Program-made: the position numbers and the translations under genes
DNA from: Alphaproteobacteria bacterium
GTDB taxonomy: Bacteria; Pseudomonadota; Alphaproteobacteria; Sphingomonadales; Sphingomonadaceae
Direction of reading: 5' to 3'
NCBI GenBank assembly: GCA_018828205.1
Contig: JAHJWA010000136.1
Location: 1-6,701, forward strand
DNA length: 6,701 nt
In this document: positions 1 to 5,510 of the stretch, piece after piece
Layout: the number at the start of each line of letters is the position of its first letter
How positions within the stretch are numbered: position 1 is the stretch's first letter
The notes under the pieces: model-generated
The model's database searches: none
What the model was told of the DNA's origin: nothing
What the model saw: the letters and a program-made list of their open reading frames with translations, nothing else

Positions 1-1
1 C

Positions 2-502
2 ACCGCGATCGGCGGCGAAAGCCTCGCCAGCGGCCCCGGTGCCACCGCGCTCGGCTGGCGCGCCGTTGCCGATGCCGAGCGCGCCACCGCGCTGGGCCAT
101 CTCGCCACCGCGCAGGGTGTTCGTTCGACCGCGGTCGGCGAGAACGCCGATGCACAGACCGACTTCAGCACCGCGATCGGGAATGAATCGATCGCCAACG
201 GCGTCGACGCCCTGGCGATCGGCGACACCGCCGTCGCCACCGGCAATTCGACCACCGCGCTCGGCGGCGAAAGCGTCGCGACCGGCCCCGGCGCCACCGC
301 GCTCGGCTGGCAGTCTTCCGCTGTCGAACGCGCCACGGCGGTCGGCCATCTCGCCACCGCGCAAGGTGTCCGCTCGACGGCCATCGGCGAGAACGCCGAT
401 GCGCAGACCGACTTCAGCACCGCAATCGGCAATGAATCGATCGCCAACGGCGTCGACGCTCTGGCGATCGGCGACACCGCTGTCGCCACGGGCAATTCCA
501 CG
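2..502 (+). repeat. Near-identical tandem head modules (84 + 83 codons)
   Basis: Module A (2-253, 84 codons) is followed directly by module B (254-502, 83 codons). From ERATA onward, over about 60 residues, only two conservative changes are seen (Leu to Val and Val to Ile). The DNA differs at roughly 20 bases there, almost all in third codon positions. B lacks one codon just after its GW motif. The pattern fits an in-frame duplication kept similar by purifying selection or gene conversion. Because the window starts inside the gene, further copies may lie upstream. Confidence 0.9.
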
Positions 503-1900
503 ACCGCCGTCGGCGGCGAGAGCGTGGCGATGAACCCGGGTTCGAGCGCCTTCGGCTGGCAGGCCGAGGCGACCGGCGAACGGTCAACCGCGATCGGTCA
601 TCTCGCGCAAGCGGGAGGTTTCGCCGCGACATCGATGGGCGAAGCGGCCGCGGCGCTTGGCCGCGGCGGCATTGCCATCGGCGGCAACACCGACGGCGGT
701 GCGTTCGGCGCGCTGGCGACCGACGATGCCGGGATCGCGCTGGGCAGCGATTCCGAGGCCCGACAGGTTGGCGCAATCGCGATCGGCAGCGATGCGGATG
801 GTGACGGCGATGGCGCGGTTGCCGACGGCGTGGACGCCCTGGCGCTTGGCGCGGATGCCATGGCGATCGGCAATTCGACCATCGCGCTTGGCGGCGAAAG
901 CCTTGCCAACACGCCGGGTTCGACGGCGCTTGGCTGGCAGGCGGTAGCCACGGGCGCGATGGGCACCGCGGTCGGACACCAGTCCACCGCATCGGGAGAC
1001 CAGAGCTTTGCCGGCGGCGAGGATTCGGTCGCTTCGGGCGACAATTCCGTGGCCATCGGCAACACCGCGCAGGCGACCGGCGGCGATTCGATCGCCATCG
1101 GCGGCAACCGCGACGGCGCCACCGGCTTCTCGACGGTAGCCAGCGGACCCTCGACCACGGTGGTCGGCGGCCAGTCCTCGGCTATCGGTGCGGGCGCCAC
1201 CGCCTATGGCTGGCGCGCCAACGCCACCGCCGAGCGTGCCACCGCGCTGGGCCATCTCGCCACCGCTTCGGGGGTGCGCTCGGTCTCGGTCGGCGAAGCC
1301 GCCACCGCGAGCGGCGACGGCGCGATCGCCATGGGCAATGAGGCGGTCGCATCGGGCGTGAACTCGGTCGCGATCGGCAATGGCGCCACCGCCACCAATG
1401 ACGGTCAGGTCGTGATCGCCTCGCTGGGTGCCAGCAGCACCTCGCAGATGGGACCGATCGCGGTTGTGACCGCGGATGCCAACGGCACGCTGGGGGTGAG
1501 CTCCTCCGCCGGGCTGAGCAATCTGGCGAGCTTCTCCGCCGTCCAGGCCAACAGCACCGCGATTATGGGCAATTCCGCGCTGATCGCGGGCAATTCCAGC
1601 GCGATCATGGATCTGCAGGATCGCCAGTCGATCCTGTTCGATCTGGCCGAGGAAAACAGCACCCAGGCGCGCCGTGCCAATGAAGGCGTCGCCATGGCGC
1701 TGGCGATGGAATCGCCGGTCATCATGCCGGGCAAGACCTTCGGCGTGGCCGGCGGCTTCGGCTATTACAACGACCGCGTCGCGGGCTCGGCTTCCTTCGG
1801 GCTGCGGGTCAGCGAGAGCACCGCGGTGACCGGCGGTATCGGGGTCGGCTTCGACTCGGGCGAGGTCGGCGCGCGCGCCGGTTTCCAGGCCTCCTGGTAA
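2..1900 (+). CDS. Trimeric autotransporter adhesin (YadA-like), 3' part; start lies upstream of the window
   Basis: The frame is open from base 2 to the TAA at 1898-1900, giving 632 residues; the signal peptide and start are outside the window. Residues 1 to about 465 are left-handed beta-roll head repeats of the YadA/Hia type, with recurring A-I-G, A-L-G and A-V-G turns about every 14 residues. A connector follows, including VVTADANGTLG (about residues 488-498). A short stalk with coiled-coil character runs at about residues 525-570 (IMDLQDRQSILFDLAEEN). The last 58 residues (bases 1724-1897) match the YadA anchor: four amphipathic beta strands rich in Gly and Ala, starting at PGKTFGVAGGFGYY and ending in a terminal Trp, as expected for BamA-dependent outer-membrane insertion. 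Known members trimerise, each chain giving four strands of a 12-stranded barrel, and display the head outside the cell for adhesion or autoaggregation. The stalk is very short compared with YadA. The ligand cannot be predicted. The family call is secure. Confidence 0.93.
   Translation, partial: TAIGGESLASGPGATALGWRAVADAERATALGHLATAQGVRSTAVGENADAQTDFSTAIGNESIANGVDALAIGDTAVATGNSTTALGGESVATGPGATALGWQSSAVERATAVGHLATAQGVRSTAIGENADAQTDFSTAIGNESIANGVDALAIGDTAVATGNSTTAVGGESVAMNPGSSAFGWQAEATGERSTAIGHLAQAGGFAATSMGEAAAALGRGGIAIGGNTDGGAFGALATDDAGIALGSDSEARQVGAIAIGSDADGDGDGAVADGVDALALGADAMAIGNSTIALGGESLANTPGSTALGWQAVATGAMGTAVGHQSTASGDQSFAGGEDSVASGDNSVAIGNTAQATGGDSIAIGGNRDGATGFSTVASGPSTTVVGGQSSAIGAGATAYGWRANATAERATALGHLATASGVRSVSVGEAATASGDGAIAMGNEAVASGVNSVAIGNGATATNDGQVVIASLGASSTSQMGPIAVVTADANGTLGVSSSAGLSNLASFSAVQANSTAIMGNSALIAGNSSAIMDLQDRQSILFDLAEENSTQARRANEGVAMALAMESPVIMPGKTFGVAGGFGYYNDRVAGSASFGLRVSESTAVTGGIGVGFDSGEVGARAGFQASW
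503..1396 (+). repeat. Diverged head modules C, D and E of the adhesin
   Basis: Three more modules continue the series: C at 503-880 (126 codons), D at 881-1156 (92 codons) and E at 1157 to about 1396. Each opens with a G-G-[EQ]-S element followed about 10 residues later by an aromatic turn (AFGW, ALGW, AYGW) in place of the usual AIG turn. E regains high similarity to A and B in ERATALGHLATA. Module lengths of 84 and 126 residues are 6 and 9 times the 14-residue beta-roll unit, so C looks like a standard module with three extra turns. Module borders are my own alignment by eye. Confidence 0.75.
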
Positions 1901-1940
1901 ACCGCGCACCGGTTCGAGGGCATTCCTGCGGACCAGGAAG

Positions 1941-1974
1941 GAAGGGGGCGGGGCGTCATGCCTCGCCCCCTTTT
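1941..1974 (+). terminator. Intrinsic terminator of the adhesin gene
   Basis: An 11-bp stem (1944-1954 with 1960-1970) with one G-U pair closes a 5-base loop (GTCAT) and is followed by TTTT at 1971-1974. It lies 44 bases past the adhesin stop codon. This is the classic rho-independent form and separates the adhesin from the lipid-kinase unit. Confidence 0.88.
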
Positions 1975-2030
1975 GCGTTGCCGGCGCGGGGGAAACGACG
2001 GGGCGCGCGGGGCCGTGCATGACGATCCGG

Positions 2031-2059
2031 TTACAAACCGGCTCGCAATGGCCTAGAGT
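2031..2059 (+). promoter_or_regulatory. Possible sigma-70-type promoter for the lipid kinase unit
   Basis: TTACAA (2031-2036) and TAGAGT (2054-2059) are separated by 17 bases, and this is one of the few AT-richer spots between the adhesin terminator and the kinase. Match to the consensus is partial (3 of 6 and 4 of 6). A TATATC at 2065-2070 is an alternative -10 without a good -35. The call rests mostly on position. Confidence 0.3.
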
Positions 2060-2105
2060 GCACCTATATCGCGGGCCCGCAAGCCAGCGGAAAGGGTCAA
2101 GCGTC

Positions 2106-2117
2106 GAGGCGCGTATG
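2106..2117 (+). promoter_or_regulatory. Shine-Dalgarno and start codon that set the lipid kinase start
   Basis: GAGG at 2106-2109 lies 5 bases before the ATG at 2115. An in-frame ATG at 2019 has no comparable site and would add 32 residues of unremarkable sequence overlapping the candidate promoter, so 2115 is preferred. Confidence 0.6.
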
Positions 2118-3185
2118 AACAGTTCGATTTACGAATTCGCCGATCTGCCCGCGCCCAAGCCGGGTGCGCGGCCCGCTGCGGCAGCGGGCGCGGGGCGCCC
2201 GCGGCGCTCGGATTCGCGGCGTCTGAGCTCGCGCCGGGCGCGGATCGGGGTGATCTACAACCCGCGCAGCCATCGCAACCAGGGCCAGGACCTGGCGCTG
2301 GGCGATCGCCACCACGTGATGGTCGCGACGCCCGAGAAGCGCAGCCAGATCGCCGCGGCGCTGGCCGATTTCGCCTCGGGCGGGATCGACTATCTGATCA
2401 TCAACGGCGGCGACGGGACGGTGCGCGACGTGCTGACCTGCGGGCATGGCGTGTTCGGCGACGACTGGCCGCTGCTCGCGGTGCTGCCCAAGGGCAAGAC
2501 CAACGCGCTCAACGTCGATCTCGGCGCGCCCGCGGACTGGTCGCTGCGCGATGCGATCGACGCCTTCACCAGCGGCACCACCGTCACCAGGCGCCCGATC
2601 GAGGTCGCCGCGCTCGACGGGCGCAGCGCCCCGCTGCGCGGCTTCATCCTCGGCGCCGGCGCCTATACGCTGGGGGTTCGCGCCGGGCAGGACGCGCATA
2701 ATTTCGGCTTTTTCGACAGTCTCGCGGTCGGGATGACCACCGCCTGGGGCGTGCTTCAGGTGGTGTTCGGCACCGACCGCAACCCCTGGCGGCGCGGGGT
2801 GGGGATGGATCTGCTGCTGCTCCCCGAAGGGCGGCGCCTGCCGCATTCGGGGCATGGCGACACCGCGCGGCGCGAGGTGCTGCTGGCCTCGACGCTGGCG
2901 CGGCTGCCGCTCGGGATCAAGCCCTTCGGCCCCCCTAGCGACCCACCGCGCGAGGGGCTCAAATTCGCGGTCATGGACCGCCCGGGACGCCGGCTGATGG
3001 CCTGTCTACCCGCGGTGCTCGCCGGCTGGCAGCCGCGCTGGCTCGAGCGCGCGGGGCTGCACCAGGGCGAGGCCGAGGCCTTCGAGATGACCATCGACGA
3101 CCAGTTCATCCTCGATGGCGAGGCCTTCCCGGCGGGCAGCTACCTCGTCTCGCAGGGGCCGGAACTCACCTTCGTCACCGCGTGA
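2115..3185 (+). CDS. Diacylglycerol kinase family lipid kinase
   Basis: The 356-residue product belongs to the DAGK catalytic superfamily (DgkB, YegS and sphingosine/ceramide kinase type), which transfers the ATP gamma-phosphate to a lipid hydroxyl at the inner face of the membrane. A Pro/Ala/Arg-rich, low-complexity leader of about 40 residues precedes the domain. The core begins at GVIYNPRSHRN (about 45-55), has the nucleotide-binding INGGDGTVRD (96-105), then PKGKTNALN (125-133), which replaces the usual PxGTxN loop, and the late DGE (334-336) that in this family helps form the active site. The Glu that commonly follows GGDGT by two residues is Asp here (D105). No signal peptide or membrane segment is seen, as usual for the family. 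The gene overlaps the next one by 4 bases. Substrate is not readable from sequence: diacylglycerol is the default, and a ceramide-like lipid is possible if this is a sphingolipid-making sphingomonad. Confidence 0.88.
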   Translation: MNSSIYEFADLPAPKPGARPAAAAGAGRPRRSDSRRLSSRRARIGVIYNPRSHRNQGQDLALGDRHHVMVATPEKRSQIAAALADFASGGIDYLIINGGDGTVRDVLTCGHGVFGDDWPLLAVLPKGKTNALNVDLGAPADWSLRDAIDAFTSGTTVTRRPIEVAALDGRSAPLRGFILGAGAYTLGVRAGQDAHNFGFFDSLAVGMTTAWGVLQVVFGTDRNPWRRGVGMDLLLLPEGRRLPHSGHGDTARREVLLASTLARLPLGIKPFGPPSDPPREGLKFAVMDRPGRRLMACLPAVLAGWQPRWLERAGLHQGEAEAFEMTIDDQFILDGEAFPAGSYLVSQGPELTFVTA

Positions 3186-4093
3186 CCGCGACGCTCCCCG
3201 CGCGCATCGCCGCCATGGCAGAGGCCCCGCCGCGCGCCGAGGTGGCGGCCTTCGCGCTGCTGCTCGCGCAGGAGGCCGGCGCCAGCGCGGTGCTGTTCTA
3301 CGGCTCCAACCTGCGCACCGGTTCGCTCGAGGGCGTGCTCGATTTCTACCTGCTGCTGCCCGGGCCCCAGCGCGAGCGGATCTGGCCGCGGGTCAGCTAT
3401 CGCGAATGGCCGCATCGGGGCAGCGTGCTGCGCGCGAAAATCGCCACGCTGTCGCTCGAGCAGTTCGCCCGCGCCGCCTCGGGGCGCTCGCGCGACACCA
3501 CGATCTGGGCGCGCTTCGTCCAGCCCAGCGCGCTGGTCTGGGCCGCCGACGAGGCTGCGCGCGCGCGGACGCTCGCCGCGCTGGCAGAGGCCGCCCAGAC
3601 CGCCGCGCGGCTGGCGGCGGCGCTGGGTCCGGCACAGGGGAGCGCGCAGGATTATTGGCGCGCGCTGTTCCGCGCCACCTACCGGGCCGAATTCCGGATC
3701 GAGCAGCCGGGGCGCGAGGATTCGATCCTCTCCGCCAATACCGCGCATTTCGAGGGCTTGTTGCCGCTGGCATGGGAGGCGCAGGGGCTGGAGTTCGCGC
3801 GCGAGGGCGAGCGCCTGCGTCCGCAGCTTCGCGAGCCCGAACGGCAGCGGTTGCTGCGCTGGTGGCGAAGCCGCCGCCGCGCGGGCAAGCCGCTCAACAT
3901 CCTGCGCCTCGCCAAGGCGACCACCACTTTCGAAGGCGCGGCGGCCTATGGCGCGTGGAAGCTCGAACGCCACACCGGGCTGAGACTGGAAGTCACGCCG
4001 TTCCGCGCGAAACACCCGCTGCTGGCGATGCCCGGCGCGGCGTGGGAATTGTGGCGCGCCAGGCGCAAGCACCGCCGCCGCCAGCGGGGCTAG
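3182..4093 (+). CDS. Tam41-like nucleotidyltransferase, putative CDP-lipid (CDP-diacylglycerol) synthase
   Basis: The GTG start at 3182 overlaps the kinase stop (GTGA), with no clear Shine-Dalgarno, so translation is probably coupled; 303 residues. I align it from memory with mitochondrial Tam41/TAMM41 (Mmp37 family), which makes CDP-diacylglycerol from phosphatidate and CTP. Matching elements in the same order are: LFYGSN (38-43) for the YGSG nucleotide-binding motif; VLDFYLLL (52-59) for the MIDFIFAV strand with its metal-binding Asp (D54 here); RFVQP (111-115) for the RLxKPV segment; an Ala-rich helix (130-147); TYRAEFR (166-172) for SYSGDFR; NTAHFEGLL (186-194) for NIAHFREL; and a C-terminal NILRLAKA...YGAWKLER (239-263) for the KGIxTAG...YSxxKL helix. 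The very basic tail (RARRKHRRRQRG) could touch acidic lipids. Other bacterial CDP-DAG synthases (CdsA) are polytopic membrane proteins; this one has no such segments. It may equally be a relative with another lipid-phosphate substrate. Fold assignment is fairly firm, substrate is inference. Confidence 0.72.
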   Translation: MTATLPARIAAMAEAPPRAEVAAFALLLAQEAGASAVLFYGSNLRTGSLEGVLDFYLLLPGPQRERIWPRVSYREWPHRGSVLRAKIATLSLEQFARAASGRSRDTTIWARFVQPSALVWAADEAARARTLAALAEAAQTAARLAAALGPAQGSAQDYWRALFRATYRAEFRIEQPGREDSILSANTAHFEGLLPLAWEAQGLEFAREGERLRPQLREPERQRLLRWWRSRRRAGKPLNILRLAKATTTFEGAAAYGAWKLERHTGLRLEVTPFRAKHPLLAMPGAAWELWRARRKHRRRQRG

Positions 4094-4097
4094 CAGC

Positions 4098-4589
4098 TCA
4101 CATATAGCGCATGGTGATCGCAATCCGCTCGACGCCATTGCCGACATCGAAACCGACCTTCTTGTAGCTCGGCTTGCCCAGGTTGAAGATGTTGATGCTG
4201 GGGTTGTTCGACATCGCGCCGCCATCGGTCGAGAGGTCGGTCTTGCCGTTGTCGTTGAGGTCGTGGCGCACCGCGATGCCGTAATGGCCCGAGGCGGGCA
4301 GCGGCATGCAGACCCGCATCGTGCCCGCGCGCGCGGGCAGTTCGATGCGGTTGATCCAGCGGCCCTTGCCCAGCCAGTCGCGATCGGTCGCGCGATAGCT
4401 CTGGATCCGCATCGTGCCGCGGCTCTGCGAGACGCCGTTGATCGTCACCAGCACCGAGGGTCCGGCGCCCGCCGCGCATTGTGCGGGATTGTGCGCAATG
4501 GTCTGGCGGTTCTGCGCCTGCGCCGCCGTGCCCATCGCGCCAAGCGCGAGAGCGAGCGTGCCGCCAAGGGCGATGAAAGTCCTGTTCAT
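4098..4589 (-). CDS. Secreted DUF2141 family protein
   Basis: The product has 163 residues. A Sec signal peptide is clear: a short Arg start, a hydrophobic stretch (about 5-22) and an AQA site before Q26, giving a mature protein of about 138 residues in the periplasm or beyond. The rest fits DUF2141: a beta-rich domain with GTMRIQSY (58-65), the Cys-containing strand MRVCMPLP (91-98) and the family hallmark HDLNDNGKTD (109-118), then a short tail of alternating hydrophobic residues (ERIAITMRY). The loop D110-x-N112-x-N114-G-x-x-D118 resembles a calcium-binding DxNxNGxxD loop. C38 and C94 could pair in a disulfide. The biochemical function of the family is unknown to me. The start is set by the signal peptide; a GGA about 8 bases upstream is only a fair ribosome site. 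The gene is convergent with the Tam41-like gene (4 bases between stops) and divergent from rpe. Confidence 0.85.
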   Translation of the reverse strand: MNRTFIALGGTLALALGAMGTAAQAQNRQTIAHNPAQCAAGAGPSVLVTINGVSQSRGTMRIQSYRATDRDWLGKGRWINRIELPARAGTMRVCMPLPASGHYGIAVRHDLNDNGKTDLSTDGGAMSNNPSINIFNLGKPSYKKVGFDVGNGVERIAITMRYM

Positions 4590-4653
4590 GTCGATTGTCC
4601 GATTTCTGCGGAGGCCGCGCCTTCCGATTTGCACTGTTTCTGGACGTTTGGCC

Positions 4654-4672
4654 CTGAATTGCGGCTGAATTG
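4654..4672. promoter_or_regulatory. Direct repeat CTGAATTG-CGG-CTGAATTG, possible operator
   Basis: Two perfect 8-bp copies (4654-4661 and 4665-4672) lie 11 bp apart centre to centre, about one helical turn. They sit 65 bases upstream of the DUF2141 start and about 180 bases upstream of rpe. Read as 7-mers with 4-base gaps, the geometry equals that of PhoB-type and other OmpR-family binding sites, though the bases differ from the CTGTCAT Pho box. Placement favours control of the DUF2141 gene. No regulator gene is in view, so the role is inferred. Confidence 0.4.
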
Positions 4673-4759
4673 GCGCCCGCGCGCGCTTTGCGCTTCCGCA
4701 GCCTGTCCCGCAGCGGTACATGTCGTCCCCGAACCGGGGAAAACAAGTGGCCGGCGCCT

Positions 4760-4787
4760 TGTTAACCGCGCCGTCGCAACGGTAACG
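4760..4787 (+). promoter_or_regulatory. Weak promoter candidate for rpe
   Basis: TTGTTA (4760-4765) could serve as a -35 element with GGTAAC (4782-4787) 16 bases downstream as a poor -10. It would place the transcript start close before the hairpin at 4806-4825. No better candidate is seen between the direct repeat and rpe. Confidence 0.22.
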
Positions 4788-4805
4788 CGGCCACGTCGAC
4801 CTTTG

Positions 4806-4825
4806 CCGGGGCCGCAACGCCCCGG
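4806..4825 (+). other. Perfect 7-bp GC hairpin in the rpe leader
   Basis: CCGGGGC (4806-4812) pairs with GCCCCGG (4819-4825) around the 6-base loop CGCAAC, ending 25 bases before the rpe ATG. It is followed by TCTTA, not a T-run, so it is not a convincing terminator. It could affect rpe translation or mRNA stability, or be a chance product of GC richness. Confidence 0.35.
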
Positions 4826-4850
4826 TCTTACGCCACGGCCCTACCCGCCC

Positions 4851-5510
4851 ATGACCACACCGCTGATCGCCCCCTCCATCCTTTCCGCCGATTTCGCCCG
4901 GCTGGGCGAAGAGGTGCGCGCGATCGACGCGGCCGGTGCGGACTGGATCCATGTCGATGTGATGGACGGCCATTTCGTCCCCAATATCACCATCGGCCCG
5001 CAGGTGATCAAGGCGCTGCGTCCGCACAGTAGCAAGCCCTTCGACGTCCATCTGATGATCGCGCCGATCGATTCCTATCTCGAAGCCTTCGCCGAGGCGG
5101 GCGCCGATCACATCACCGTCCACCCCGAGGCGGGCCCGCATATCCACCGCACGCTGCAGGCGATCCGCGCGCTGGGCAAGAAGGCGGGTGTGGTGCTCAA
5201 CCCGGGCACCCCGGTCGAGGTGCTCGACAATCTGATGGACTTGGTCGATCTGGTGCTGGTGATGAGCGTCAACCCCGGCTTCGGCGGGCAGAGCTTCATT
5301 TCCTCGCAGCTCGCCAAGGTCGAGGCGATCCGCAAGCGCATCGACGCCACCGGGCGCGCGATCCATCTCGAGGTCGATGGCGGGGTCAATCCCGAGACCG
5401 CGCGGCAATGCGTCGCGGCGGGCGCGGATGTGCTGGTGGCGGGCTCGGCCACCTTCACCGGCGGGCCCGATCGCTATGCGGCGAATATCGCCGCGCTGAA
5501 GGGCGCCTGA
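4851..5510 (+). CDS. rpe: Ribulose-phosphate 3-epimerase
   Basis: Cytoplasmic enzyme interconverting D-ribulose 5-phosphate and D-xylulose 5-phosphate in the pentose phosphate and Calvin pathways. The 219-residue product has the usual length and a complete (beta/alpha)8 barrel. Signature elements in order: APSILSADF (7-15); WIHVDVMDGHFVPN (32-45) with metal ligand H34 and acid/base D36; DVHLMI (65-70) with H67; VMSVNPGFGGQ (137-147), the phosphate/flexible loop; LEVDGGVN (173-180) with the second catalytic acid D176; and the phosphate-binding AGSATF (197-202). All metal and catalytic residues are present. The ATG at 4851 is fixed by the conserved N-terminus, although the frame stays open upstream to 4263. 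The C-rich sequence before it lacks a recognisable Shine-Dalgarno. The stop overlaps the next start by one base (TGATG), implying co-transcription. Confidence 0.97.
   Translation: MTTPLIAPSILSADFARLGEEVRAIDAAGADWIHVDVMDGHFVPNITIGPQVIKALRPHSSKPFDVHLMIAPIDSYLEAFAEAGADHITVHPEAGPHIHRTLQAIRALGKKAGVVLNPGTPVEVLDNLMDLVDLVLVMSVNPGFGGQSFISSQLAKVEAIRKRIDATGRAIHLEVDGGVNPETARQCVAAGADVLVAGSATFTGGPDRYAANIAALKGA
5498..5503 (+). promoter_or_regulatory. Shine-Dalgarno inside the end of rpe for the heparinase-family gene
   Basis: GAAGGG lies 6 bases before the ATG at 5510, within the last codons of rpe. It supports this start and independent ribosome loading on top of stop-start coupling. Confidence 0.65.

Noticed and set aside
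584..2020. 478-codon open frame on the minus strand opposite the adhesin
   Set aside because: It is a by-product of GC-rich repeated codons: no family resemblance, Arg/Gly/Asp-rich composition, and it runs through the adhesin terminator. The plus-strand frame has clear YadA features.
2071..2080. 10-bp palindrome GCGGGCCCGC upstream of the lipid kinase
   Set aside because: Short all-GC palindromes are frequent by chance in such DNA and no second copy or known site supports it.
2019..2114. Earlier ATG for the lipid kinase
   Set aside because: It adds 32 residues without family similarity, has no good ribosome site, and would overlap the likely promoter; the ATG at 2115 has GAGG at proper spacing.
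3140..4225. Minus-strand open frame opposite the Tam41-like gene
   Set aside because: No recognisable domain and low-complexity composition; it also overlaps the real DUF2141 gene in another frame.
4727..4743. CCCCG-AAC-CGGGG hairpin followed by AAAA
   Set aside because: The 5-bp stem is not followed by a T-run on either strand in the right orientation, so it does not read as a terminator.
4760..4787. TTAACC near rpe as a CtrA site
   Set aside because: Only one half of the TTAA-N7-TTAA pattern is present, so no CtrA site is claimed.
4590..5408. Upstream extension of the DUF2141 frame through rpe
   Set aside because: The frame is open only because of GC bias. The signal peptide starting at 4589 sets the real N-terminus.
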